Source of the DNA: Cytophagales bacterium
GTDB taxonomy: Bacteria > Bacteroidota > Bacteroidia > Cytophagales > Thermoflexibacteraceae
Assembly (NCBI GenBank): GCA_004294445.1
Contig: REAZ01000030.1
Location: 1 to 53,299 of the forward strand
DNA: 53,299 nucleotides
Direction: 5' to 3'
Shown: in pieces, positions 1 through 7,662 of the stretch
Numbering within the stretch: position 1 is the first letter of the stretch
Layout: each line of letters opens with the position of its first letter
The notes under the pieces: model-generated
What the model was told of the DNA's origin: nothing
The model's input: the letters and a program-made list of their open reading frames with translations, nothing else
Databases searched by the model: none
Translations under genes and position numbers: made by a program

Positions 1-1
1 A

Positions 2-349
2 AAAACTTTGTCTTTTTCTAAATCAGAAGAAATGCACTATTTATATTTGAAATTATTCATATTCAATTACAACCTATCACTCGTTACTTGACACTATCTG
101 CAATTTATGGTTTATGGACAAAATACAGCACTTGGCGAACTTTTACATAGATTAGTAGTTAATCGGAAAGAAGGTAGTCGTTCTACACAATCCGTTAGTG
201 TGCAAAAGTTGATAAAAGATTTTAACTTTGCAATAGTTTGTCCGCCAGACAAATCCAAAGAATATGTTTTAAAACTTTTGGTCAATTATAGCAAAACCAT
301 TATAAATTATGTCGAACTTGACAACATCAAAACCTTACGAGATATTTAA
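2..349 (+). pseudogene. Broken ORF before the methyltransferase, open at the left edge
   Basis: One reading frame runs from the window edge to the stop at 347-349, interrupted only by a TGA at 89-91. The residues on both sides of that stop look like continuous protein (ending LSLVT before it, starting HYLQFMVYG after it). This suggests a gene with a premature stop rather than a gene starting at the ATG at 107, which would give an 80-residue product. I do not recognise the family. It overlaps the start of the methyltransferase by 41 bases, so it could be the remains of a restriction partner, but that is inferred from position only. An intact short gene from 107 is the alternative. Confidence 0.4.
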
Positions 350-1310
350 TCAATCGTGCTACGGACTTTCGCCTTTGTCCGATGGGAGTATTGATGCCTT
401 GATTACAGACCCACCTTATGGCATTTCCTTTCAAAATCACGAATGGGACAAGGCTTTGCCACAAAGACAAATTTGGGAAGATGGTTTAAGAGTTTTGAAA
501 AGTGGCAGTTTTGGACTGATTTTTTCTTCTGTGCGTCTTATGCATCGTCTTATGGTAGATTTAGAAGATAGTGGTTTTATTATCAAAGATGTTTTGTTTT
601 GGGCATATCTGAATGGTATGCCCAAAAGCCGAGATATAGCCTTAGATATCGATAAGGAATTAGGCACAGAAAGCAAAGTAATAGGCAAATACAATTACGT
701 TCAGGGTTACAAAAAAGGCGGGGCAGAAAATTATTATTCTGATAATGAAAAACTTAAATATGAACCAAGTTCAGAGTTAGGTATCAAGTATAAAGGGGCA
801 GGTTTAGGTTTGAAACCTGCTTATGAACCTATTATTTTGGTTCAAAAGCCCATAGAAAAAGGCTTGAATGTTGCCCAAAATATGATTAAATACGGTACAG
901 GTACTTTAAATTTAGAACAAACTCGTATTCCTTACGCCAAAGGCGAAGGAAAAGTAGGACACAATCCGCACCCAAACGGTAGAGTAAGTGCTAATATTTT
1001 GAGAACAGACGAATTTGAAGATGGGTATGATAAGTTTTTTGCTGTCCCAAAAGTTCGCCAAAATGCGGAAATTTTTAATCATCACCCAACTTTAAAGCCC
1101 GTTGAGTTGATGCAACATTTAGTCAAATTAGTTAGTTTTGAAAACCAAGCTGTCTTAGACCCTTTTATGGGAAGTGGAAGTACTGGAGTTGCTTGTTTTG
1201 AACTCAAACGTAATTTTGTAGGTTTTGAGTTAGAGAAAGAATATTTTGATATCAGTCAAAAAAGATTAGAAATGACTGAAAATCAAAGGGCTACATCTCT
1301 ATTCCAATAA
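309..1310 (+). CDS. DNA methyltransferase, beta class (N6-adenine or N4-cytosine)
   Basis: This 333-residue protein is an amino-group DNA methyltransferase using S-adenosylmethionine. The catalytic motif IV, DPPYG, lies near residues 34-38. The SAM-binding motif I, DPFMGSGSTG, lies near residue 284. Catalytic motif before SAM motif is the circular order of the beta class, as in HinfI-type enzymes; the target-recognition part should be the middle stretch, residues about 120-250. DPPY favours adenine N6 methylation, but the base and site cannot be read from the sequence. No intact endonuclease gene is adjacent: the ORF upstream is broken and the gene downstream is DUF1801. It may be a solitary methyltransferase or the survivor of a restriction-modification pair. 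Confidence 0.9.
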   Translation: MSNLTTSKPYEIFNQSCYGLSPLSDGSIDALITDPPYGISFQNHEWDKALPQRQIWEDGLRVLKSGSFGLIFSSVRLMHRLMVDLEDSGFIIKDVLFWAYLNGMPKSRDIALDIDKELGTESKVIGKYNYVQGYKKGGAENYYSDNEKLKYEPSSELGIKYKGAGLGLKPAYEPIILVQKPIEKGLNVAQNMIKYGTGTLNLEQTRIPYAKGEGKVGHNPHPNGRVSANILRTDEFEDGYDKFFAVPKVRQNAEIFNHHPTLKPVELMQHLVKLVSFENQAVLDPFMGSGSTGVACFELKRNFVGFELEKEYFDISQKRLEMTENQRATSLFQ

Positions 1311-1330
1311 TGACGAAAAAAAATAAAACG

Positions 1331-1461
1331 GCTGCTAACATTGTATTTATGAAAAAGGGGCTAACATGCTAAATTTAGGCTTTTGCACTTTCTATAAACT
1401 TTGTGCGTAGGGCAAGGAAAGTGCTATTTAATCCCGCCCTTCGCAAACATTTTTTCGTTAG
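1331..1461. repeat. Imperfect inverted-repeat element resembling a cassette recombination site
   Basis: The 241-base gap between the methyltransferase and the DUF1801 gene has no gene. It contains the 8-mer GCTAACAT twice (1334-1341 and 1360-1367). A matching GTTAG lies at 1457-1461, complementary to CTAAC at 1335-1339. Inside these ends is a strong hairpin: TGCGTAGGGC at 1404-1413 against GCCCTTCGCA at 1436-1445, nine of ten pairs. CTAAC and GTTAG ends around a long imperfect stem resemble integron attC sites and the cassette-like spacers between small accessory genes in this phylum. The match to attC core boxes is not exact, so this is a structural resemblance. Confidence 0.4.
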
Positions 1462-1551
1462 TGGTCATTGTAAAAAGACGACAGTGCAACTATAAAGACA
1501 GTGAGTGACGATAAAAAGTAACGACAGAAAGACAACAGAAAAGATTAGAAT

Positions 1552-2007
1552 ATGAAAGCAAACGGTAAGACAGTAACGGAAATTCTGACAAACCTGCCAA
1601 TGGACAGGGCTGAACCTTTTAATAAACTACACGATGTTATTGTGAAAAACTTACCTAAAGGTTTTGAAACAGCCATTAGTTATGGTGGTTTGGGATATGT
1701 TGTTCCCCATACAATTTATCCAACAGGTTATCATTGCAAACCAAGCGAACCATTACCATTTGCAGGACTTGCTTCACAGAAAAATTCTATTAATTTTTAC
1801 CATATGGGGCTTTATGCCGACCCCAAATTATTGGAATGGTTCGTAACGGAATATCCAAAACATACTAAGCAAAAACTTGATATGGGCAAAAGTTGTATTC
1901 GTTTTAATAAACTGGACGACATTCCATACGAACTCATTGGCGAACTAATGAAAAAAATGAGTGCGAAAGAATGGATAAATATTTATGAAACTAACTTAAA
2001 AAAATAG
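1552..2007 (+). CDS. DUF1801 domain protein
   Basis: This 151-residue protein matches the DUF1801 (YdhG-like) family by its overall pattern: a short N-terminal helix pair, the NLPKGFETAISYGGLGYVVP segment, a central SINFYHMGLYA strand, and MGKSCIRFNKLDDIP near the C-terminus. The family has an iron-chaperone/frataxin-like fold and no settled biochemical role. It is a small soluble, probably cytoplasmic protein. DUF1801 genes are common among small accessory genes in Bacteroidota, which fits its place between a solitary methyltransferase and a truncated gene. The ATG at 1552 is the only good start. The gene stands alone. Confidence 0.8.
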   Translation: MKANGKTVTEILTNLPMDRAEPFNKLHDVIVKNLPKGFETAISYGGLGYVVPHTIYPTGYHCKPSEPLPFAGLASQKNSINFYHMGLYADPKLLEWFVTEYPKHTKQKLDMGKSCIRFNKLDDIPYELIGELMKKMSAKEWINIYETNLKK

Positions 2008-2018
2008 ACAATAAAAAA

Positions 2019-2243
2019 ATAAAAATTGAAATCAAATGGGCAATTTTATTCTCAGTAATGACATTGCTTTGGATGGTATTAGAAAAGCTAAGTGGGCTGC
2101 ACGGTAAATACATTGACTATCATCTTTATCTTACCAACCTTTTTGCAATTCCTGCTATATTGTTTATGATTTTAGGGTTAAAAGAAAAAAAGAAAGTTTT
2201 CTATGATGGACAAATGAACTATAAACAAGGACTCATACTTTGA
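2019..2243 (+). pseudogene. Truncated DUF4199 gene
   Basis: The frame reads IKIEIKWAILFSVMTLLW, then a WMVLEKLSG segment, a second hydrophobic stretch, and ends at QGLIL followed by TGA at 2241-2243. This is the N-terminal 70 or so residues of a DUF4199 membrane protein, a family usually about 160-180 residues long. The remaining helices are missing. The conserved N-terminus begins before the first ATG (2058) and has no start codon of its own: the codon where Met is expected, at 2019, is ATA. Both ends therefore look decayed. The break falls just before the hairpin at 2249-2284, suggesting a deletion or recombination junction between the gene and the tRNA. Confidence 0.6.
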
Positions 2244-2248
2244 CATAA

Positions 2249-2292
2249 AAAACCGCTAACAGTTGAAATACTATTAGCGGTTTTGTTTTTTT
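2249..2292. terminator. Bidirectional intrinsic terminator beside tRNA-Arg
   Basis: A perfect 11-bp stem is formed by AAAACCGCTAA (2249-2259) and TTAGCGGTTTT (2274-2284). A T-run follows on the plus strand at 2286-2292, and on the minus strand the complement of the A-run at 2247-2252 gives a T-run. It would end tRNA transcripts coming leftwards and accessory-gene transcripts coming rightwards. The left arm contains GCTAACA, also found in the element at 1331-1461. Confidence 0.75.
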
Positions 2293-2294
2293 AA

Positions 2295-2368
2295 TGCACC
2301 TAGCAGGAGTCGAACCTGCAACCTTCACATCCGTAGTGTGACGCTCTATCCAATTGAGCTATAGGAGC
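2295..2368 (-). tRNA. tRNA-Arg (anticodon ACG)
   Basis: Read on the minus strand, this 74-base sequence folds as a complete cloverleaf. The D arm is GCTC/GAGC. The anticodon stem TCACA/TGTGA holds the loop CTACGGA, giving anticodon ACG. The T arm GCAGG/CCTGC holds TTCGACT, and the discriminator base is A. CCA is not encoded. The acceptor stem pairs except at position 3, where T3 faces T70. The 3' end faces the small accessory region at 1-2290, the usual arrangement where elements have inserted at a tRNA. Confidence 0.95.
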
Positions 2369-2380
2369 GAATTTGAGCCA

Positions 2381-2408
2381 CAAAGGTATTGTTTTTTTTT
2401 CAAACAAA
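2381..2408 (-). promoter_or_regulatory. Likely promoter of tRNA-Arg
   Basis: On the minus strand TACCTTTG (2381-2388) matches the phylum's -7 element TAnnTTTG. A TTTG lies 16 bases upstream (2405-2408), slightly closer than usual. The tRNA 5' end is 12 bases downstream, so the leader would be only a few bases. Confidence 0.5.
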
Positions 2409-2562
2409 AAAGTATTCTTTTATAAATTTTATTCGTTTATCTTTCTTACTTATTTTAAAACAATGATTATCAGTAAATTAAAACATTCATACGTTATAAT
2501 TTCTAATTTCTAATTTTCTAATTACCTTTGGTTTATATTTTAACCTTAATTTTTCTAAGTGT

Positions 2563-4050
2563 ATGTTTCGTTCCATACTGAGCAAGCCCTTTGCTTCTTG
2601 GGTAGTGAAATCGCAAAATAATTGGGCAGGTCGCCCCGCCGAAGTACAGCGTCAAGTTTTTAATTATCTGATAACAAACGCCCAACATACCACTTTTGGG
2701 CAAGACCATGACTTTGCGGGAATACATTCCTATCAAGATTTCAAAGACAGAGTACCTATCAGGGATTATGAGCAACTGAAACCTTACATAGAGCAGGTAA
2801 TAAACGGTTGGAAAGATGTCCTTTGGCAAGGCAAGCCTCTTTATTTTGCAAAAACATCAGGCACAACCTCTGGTACAAAGTACATTCCTATTTCCAAAGA
2901 GTCCATTCCCTACCATATCAATAGTGCAAGAAATGCGTTGCTTTCGTACATACACGAAACAGGAAATAGCAAATTTTTGGATAAAAAACTCATTTTTCTA
3001 TCAGGTAGCCCCGTTTTAGACCTCAAAAATGGCATTTTTACGGGGCGCATGTCGGGCATTGCCAATCATCATGTGCCTGCTTATTTGCGGAGCAACCAAC
3101 TCCCAAGTTACCAAACGAACTGCATAGAAGATTGGGAAGAAAAATTGGATAAAATCATAGATGAAACGATAGACAAACCCATGTCTTTGATTTCGGGCAT
3201 ACCGCCTTGGGTGCAGATGTATTTTGACAAGATTCAGGCACGCACAGGCAAGCAAATCAAAGAGGTATTTCCCGATTTTTCGGTTTTCGTCTATGGTGGG
3301 GTAAATTTTGAGCCTTATCGCAAAAAACTCTTTGACTCGATAGGCAAAACCATTGATTCGATAGAAACCTATCCCGCCTCAGAGGGCTTCATTGCCTTCC
3401 AAGATTCGCAAAGTGCCGAAGGCTTATTGCTTCTGCTCGATAATGGTATGTTTTATGAGTTTATCTCTACTGACGAATATTTTAAGGAAAACCCAAAAAG
3501 ATTGAGCATCGAGGAAGTGGAAGTTGGGGTAAACTATGCCATCATCTTGAATACAAATGCTGGACTTTGGGGCTACTCCATTGGCGATACGGTCAAATTT
3601 GTGTCAAAGAATCCGTACAGAATCATTGTAACGGGGCGAATCAAGCATTTTATTTCTGCCTTTGGCGAACACGTTATTGGCGAGGAAGTAGAGAAAGCGA
3701 TGAAGCACGCTATTGGGCTAAACGGAGAGGTAGAAATTACGGAGTTCACCGTAGCCCCACAGGTAACACCTTCTTCGGGTCTGCCGCACCACGAATGGCT
3801 CATTGCTTTTGCCAAACCTCCGAATGATATAGCGAAATTTAGTGCAGATTTGGATAAAAAAATGTGTGAACTCAATAGCTATTATGACGACCTGATTACA
3901 GGAAATATTCTCACAAACCTGAAAATTACGGTACTGCCAACAGATGCTTTTATAGACTATATGCGAAAAAAAGGCAAGTTAGGCGGGCAAAACAAAGTGC
4001 CAAGGCTCGCCAATACGCGGGAAATTGCAGATGAACTTCGCAAAGTATAG
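2563..4050 (+). CDS. GH3-family acyl-adenylate enzyme
   Basis: The 495-residue product is full length for the GH3 auxin-responsive family, members of the adenylate-forming (ANL) superfamily. In plants these conjugate amino acids to acyl acids through an acyl-AMP; the bacterial substrates are unknown. The ATP/AMP-binding motif KTSGTTSGTKYIP lies near residues 97-109, the YPASEGF segment typical of the family follows in the middle, and the C-terminal domain begins around residue 370. No signal peptide is present, so it should be cytoplasmic. The gene stands alone between the tRNA and a convergent GT9 gene whose stop is 5 bases away. A TACCTTTG at 2523-2530 is a possible -7 element, but no -33 partner is clear. 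Confidence 0.9.
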   Translation: MFRSILSKPFASWVVKSQNNWAGRPAEVQRQVFNYLITNAQHTTFGQDHDFAGIHSYQDFKDRVPIRDYEQLKPYIEQVINGWKDVLWQGKPLYFAKTSGTTSGTKYIPISKESIPYHINSARNALLSYIHETGNSKFLDKKLIFLSGSPVLDLKNGIFTGRMSGIANHHVPAYLRSNQLPSYQTNCIEDWEEKLDKIIDETIDKPMSLISGIPPWVQMYFDKIQARTGKQIKEVFPDFSVFVYGGVNFEPYRKKLFDSIGKTIDSIETYPASEGFIAFQDSQSAEGLLLLLDNGMFYEFISTDEYFKENPKRLSIEEVEVGVNYAIILNTNAGLWGYSIGDTVKFVSKNPYRIIVTGRIKHFISAFGEHVIGEEVEKAMKHAIGLNGEVEITEFTVAPQVTPSSGLPHHEWLIAFAKPPNDIAKFSADLDKKMCELNSYYDDLITGNILTNLKITVLPTDAFIDYMRKKGKLGGQNKVPRLANTREIADELRKV

Positions 4051-4055
4051 TTCGC

Positions 4056-5009
4056 TTACTCAAACTCCAACGTCAAATCGTTCATACATTTGAAATGCCC
4101 AAGAGGGCAGACTGCTGCACCAGCTTTTGAGCATGGGCGACAGTCTAAATTCTTGTTTTCCAACAAAATAGAATTTTTTGCGTAAGGCTTTATCCCAAAA
4201 AGAGGCACTGTTGTTCCCCAAATAGAATAAATGGTGTCGTGAAAAGCCGCCGCTATTTGTGTAAGTCCCGTATCATGCCCAAATACCCGCTTTGCCTGCT
4301 TTACCACAGAGGCAGACTGGCTTATAGTCAGTTTCCCTGCCAGATTGACGATAGGAAATTTCGCCACCTGTACCAATCTATCTCCATTTTCTACATCTTC
4401 TTTCCCCCCAATAAGCACTACAGGTGTATTTATTTTTTGGCACAGTTCGAGCATTTTGTCATGAGGTAGCTTCTTAGTAGCCTCGCTCCCCCCAATCACG
4501 TACACTGTGTAGCCGTCTTGGAATTCCACAGGCAGGTACTTTGTCACATCAACCTCGTGGGCGGGCAAGATAAAATAATCCAAGCCCTTGCCATCATTGC
4601 GCACGCCCAGAGGAGCTACAGCATCAAAATACCTATCAATGATGTGTGTTGGCGGCATTTTATTGATTTTGAACTTCACAAAAAGCCAGCGTTCAAGCAC
4701 ATATTTGTTGTAGGTAAATTTTTTGCCACTCAGAGAAAATTTCATTTTCAGCGTGCGAAGGTTCTTATGCAAATCAATCACGTAGTCGTACTTTTCAGCA
4801 CTTAGCTCTTTGGTAAGCCCTGCCAAATCGTCTTTGAGCAAGAAAAGTTTATCTATATAGGGATTTCCTGCCAGCATTTCGGCATAGCTGGCTTTGGTCA
4901 CAAAATGGAGTTCGCATTGCGGAATTTGCTCTTTTACACAGCGAACAATAGGCGTAGTCCAAACGATATCGCCAATAGAGGAAAACCTGATAATGAGAAT
5001 TTTGGGCAT
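4056..5009 (-). CDS. Glycosyltransferase family 9 (heptosyltransferase-like)
   Basis: This 317-residue protein has the GT9 layout seen in ADP-heptose:LPS heptosyltransferases. The N-terminus KILIIRFSSIGDIVWTTP is the usual first strand and loop. VIGGSEATKKLP and VLIGGKEDVENG lie in the nucleotide-sugar half, and the conserved acceptor/donor loop HDTGLTQIAAAF comes near residue 245. It would add a sugar to lipopolysaccharide or another surface glycan at the inner face of the inner membrane. A cysteine cluster near the C-terminus (CRPCSKAGAAVC) is also found in other GT9 proteins. Other glycan genes follow from 7.4 kb, with a sensor kinase between. Confidence 0.9.
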   Translation of the reverse strand: MPKILIIRFSSIGDIVWTTPIVRCVKEQIPQCELHFVTKASYAEMLAGNPYIDKLFLLKDDLAGLTKELSAEKYDYVIDLHKNLRTLKMKFSLSGKKFTYNKYVLERWLFVKFKINKMPPTHIIDRYFDAVAPLGVRNDGKGLDYFILPAHEVDVTKYLPVEFQDGYTVYVIGGSEATKKLPHDKMLELCQKINTPVVLIGGKEDVENGDRLVQVAKFPIVNLAGKLTISQSASVVKQAKRVFGHDTGLTQIAAAFHDTIYSIWGTTVPLFGIKPYAKNSILLENKNLDCRPCSKAGAAVCPLGHFKCMNDLTLEFE

Positions 5010-5242
5010 TTTAAATTAAAATCTATAGTATTTGAGGCGCAAGGTACGATACAAATTAGAAAAACACTTTGATAATCAAGGTGTGTATCAATATTTTTAT
5101 CTAATGTTTAGGTCAAAAAACACTCAAAGTAATTTTAGTATCGTTATTTTTTTTTTCAATATTAAAACGATATATTTATACTCATTACAATTCATCAATA
5201 ATACTTTATTATCTATCACATTAAGTAGCCTATATAAATGAA

Positions 5243-7396
5243 ATGAATAAATATATCATTATTCTTAGCTTGCTTCTCATATTATTGTCTGAACTTGTTA
5301 TTGCTCAAAAATATATCACTATTCTTGATGGCACACAAGATATTTTTTCTATTGAAAAAAGCATACAATATTATGAAGATAAAAGCAGAGTAATAGACAT
5401 CAAACAAATACAATCTCCTATTTTTCAGCAAAAATTTATACCATATCCTAAGCAAATATTAAATTTTGGAAATACAAGTTCCGCAGTTTGGCTGAAAGTA
5501 ACACTGGCTATTAAGACCAACAAAAAATATTACCTCCAAATAGATAATCCTACGCTTGATAGTGTTTATTTTTACTTTCTTGATGAAAAAAATACTTTTC
5601 AATACAAACTCACAGGAAAGAGCTTTCCTATTAGCACCGAAGACATTCCCTCTACGCACTATCTTGTGCAGCTTAGTCAGCCGAATACCCAAGCAGTACA
5701 GACTTTTTATCTAAGAGTTACCGCTACTAATTTCATGCACTTACCTATGAAGATAATTGCTCAAGAATATTTGATTCTTAGCCTATTAAAAAGATACACA
5801 TTCGAACTTATCTATTTCGGAGTCATCATTTTGGCTATTTTTTATAATCTTTTTGTCTATTTCTTTACCAAGCAAATTGCCTACTTCTATTATGTAAGCT
5901 ATACTTTCATCATGGGTTTTAATATCTTTAATACCAGAGGTTATCTTACTTTCCTTTTTCCCGAATACAGAGATTTTATCCAGCAATTCGGCTATATTCC
6001 TTCTTTTTTGTACCTTGTTTTTATCATTCTCTTTACTTTAAATTTTTTGAAAGTAAAAAAGTACAGTCTATTTTTCTATTATCTTTTATATTCTTTTTTA
6101 GTTATTTTTTGCCTGCATATTTTACTGATAGCCATAGGCTACAAAGGATTTATATTTAGGAGTGGGCTTGTATTTGCCTCCGTCAGTTTGCTTGTTTGTG
6201 TGGGTATTTCTATTGTTATTTATTTCAAAAACTACAAAACTGCTTTTTTTTATATATTAAGTTGGGGTATTTACACCGTATTATCTATCTATTCCTTGTT
6301 ATGTTATGCTAATATTTTTACTTTCTATCATTTCACCAGATACATTTCTCCTACAGCAGTTGCTTTAGAAACCATCTTATCCTCTCTTGCTCTTGGCTAC
6401 AGCATGAACGCGTTAAAAAAGGAGAATTTTAATATCCTAAAACGACAAAAAGCTACCTTAGAAAATGAAGTGCGTATTCGTACGGAGGAAGTAGAGGAGC
6501 AAAAGCAAGAAGTGCAAACGCAAAATGAAGAGCTTACCCAACAAAGAGAAGAACTTACCATCATTAACGAATCTTTGGGAGTACAAAACTCGATGATAGA
6601 ATTACAAAACAAAGAACTTTACAGAAATAATAAAGAAATAGTAGCCCTAAAAAATAATTTAGAAGGAATTGTGATTCAGCGTACTAATGAACTAAAGCAA
6701 GCATTAGACGACCTAACAAAACAAAATCAAGATATATCTCAATTTTCATTTATTATTTCCCATAATATTCGCGCTCCTATAGCCCGAATACTTGGCTTGG
6801 TAAATATTTTTAATGAAAATGATTATAATGATAGCTTTAATAAAGAAATTATTACTCACTTAAAATCAACTACTATCGATTTGGATACAGTCATCAAAGA
6901 CCTTACTCAAATTATCAGTGTCAGAAATGATTTGAATAAAACCAAAGAAGAAGTAGATATTTTGGAAATTATAGAGGCTACAAAAAATTTATTACAAAAT
7001 GAAATAAAAAATACTAATACTGTCATCAATATAGATATTAGTGCCAAAAATAAATTTTTTAGTATCAGAAGTTATATCAAAAGCATTATATTCAATCTCA
7101 TTGCCAATGCTATTAAGTATAAATCTAACAAACGAAGCCCAGTTATTGCTATCCGCACCGAAGTAGCTAATGGTTTTGTATGCCTTTTTGTCCAAGATAA
7201 TGGCTTAGGCATAGATTTGACCGATGTAGATATGTATAAAATATTCGGACTCTATCAGAGAATGCACGACCACGTAGAAGGAAAAGGTTTGGGGCTATTT
7301 TTAGTAAAAACACAAATAGAATCTCTGGGCGGGAAAGTAGAAATAGAAAGCAAGTTGGATGTTGGGACTACTTTGAAAGTATATTTTCCTTTGTAA
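5243..7396 (+). CDS. 7TMR-DISM sensor histidine kinase
   Basis: The 717-residue protein is a membrane sensor kinase. A signal peptide covers about residues 1-21. A 7TMR-DISMED2 ligand-binding domain spans about 35-165 and resembles carbohydrate-binding folds. Seven membrane helices span about 185-390, followed by a long glutamate-rich coiled coil at 400-500. The kinase part has phospho-acceptor His507 in IISHNIRAPIAR, an N box in FNLIANAIKY, the G1 box DNGLGIDL and the G2 box GKGLGLF. No receiver domain or response regulator gene is next to it, so the partner is elsewhere. Its kinase module closely resembles the C-terminus of the CheB-CheR fusion at 43.6 kb. It stands between two glycan genes, immediately before a decayed glycosyltransferase. 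Confidence 0.93.
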   Translation: MNKYIIILSLLLILLSELVIAQKYITILDGTQDIFSIEKSIQYYEDKSRVIDIKQIQSPIFQQKFIPYPKQILNFGNTSSAVWLKVTLAIKTNKKYYLQIDNPTLDSVYFYFLDEKNTFQYKLTGKSFPISTEDIPSTHYLVQLSQPNTQAVQTFYLRVTATNFMHLPMKIIAQEYLILSLLKRYTFELIYFGVIILAIFYNLFVYFFTKQIAYFYYVSYTFIMGFNIFNTRGYLTFLFPEYRDFIQQFGYIPSFLYLVFIILFTLNFLKVKKYSLFFYYLLYSFLVIFCLHILLIAIGYKGFIFRSGLVFASVSLLVCVGISIVIYFKNYKTAFFYILSWGIYTVLSIYSLLCYANIFTFYHFTRYISPTAVALETILSSLALGYSMNALKKENFNILKRQKATLENEVRIRTEEVEEQKQEVQTQNEELTQQREELTIINESLGVQNSMIELQNKELYRNNKEIVALKNNLEGIVIQRTNELKQALDDLTKQNQDISQFSFIISHNIRAPIARILGLVNIFNENDYNDSFNKEIITHLKSTTIDLDTVIKDLTQIISVRNDLNKTKEEVDILEIIEATKNLLQNEIKNTNTVINIDISAKNKFFSIRSYIKSIIFNLIANAIKYKSNKRSPVIAIRTEVANGFVCLFVQDNGLGIDLTDVDMYKIFGLYQRMHDHVEGKGLGLFLVKTQIESLGGKVEIESKLDVGTTLKVYFPL

Positions 7397-7401
7397 CTAT
7401 A

Positions 7402-7662
7402 ATGTACCCTATTATTTGGACTTTACATTGTGGTACGCCCGTCATTTGCTTTCCCGTTAGTGGTATTCCAGAAGCTATCAAGCACAATGAGAATGGAATA
7501 ATATGCAAAAAATCAGACGCTATTTCATTAGCACAAGTTTTGATAGATTTTTATGAAAAAAAATATACCTTTGCAAGAGAAAAAATTGCTTAGGATGGTA
7601 TAAAACGGTATAGCTTTCAAACCATTGCAAATCAATATCTAAAACTTTATCAAGATTTTTAA
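7402..7662 (+). pseudogene. 3' remnant of a GT4 glycosyltransferase
   Basis: The frame reads LHCGTPVICFPVSGIPEAI, then HNENGIICK, the usual C-terminal donor-binding region of family 4 (GT-B) glycosyltransferases. It is interrupted by TAG at 7591-7593 and continues in the same frame through SFQTIANQYLKLYQDF to TAA at 7660-7662. The N-terminal 250 or more residues are missing; the frame before about 7425 does not resemble the family. The next gene starts at 7663, directly after the stop, so this was probably the upstream gene of an operon before the kinase gene came to lie next to it. The ATG at 7402 is probably not a real start. Confidence 0.75.

Noticed and set aside
89..91. TGA read as selenocysteine
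   Set aside because: No selenocysteine insertion structure or selenoprotein family is evident; a premature stop is simpler.
2058..2243. A 61-residue independent gene starting at ATG 2058
   Set aside because: The conserved family pattern begins before this ATG and the C-terminal two thirds are missing, so it is a truncated DUF4199 gene.
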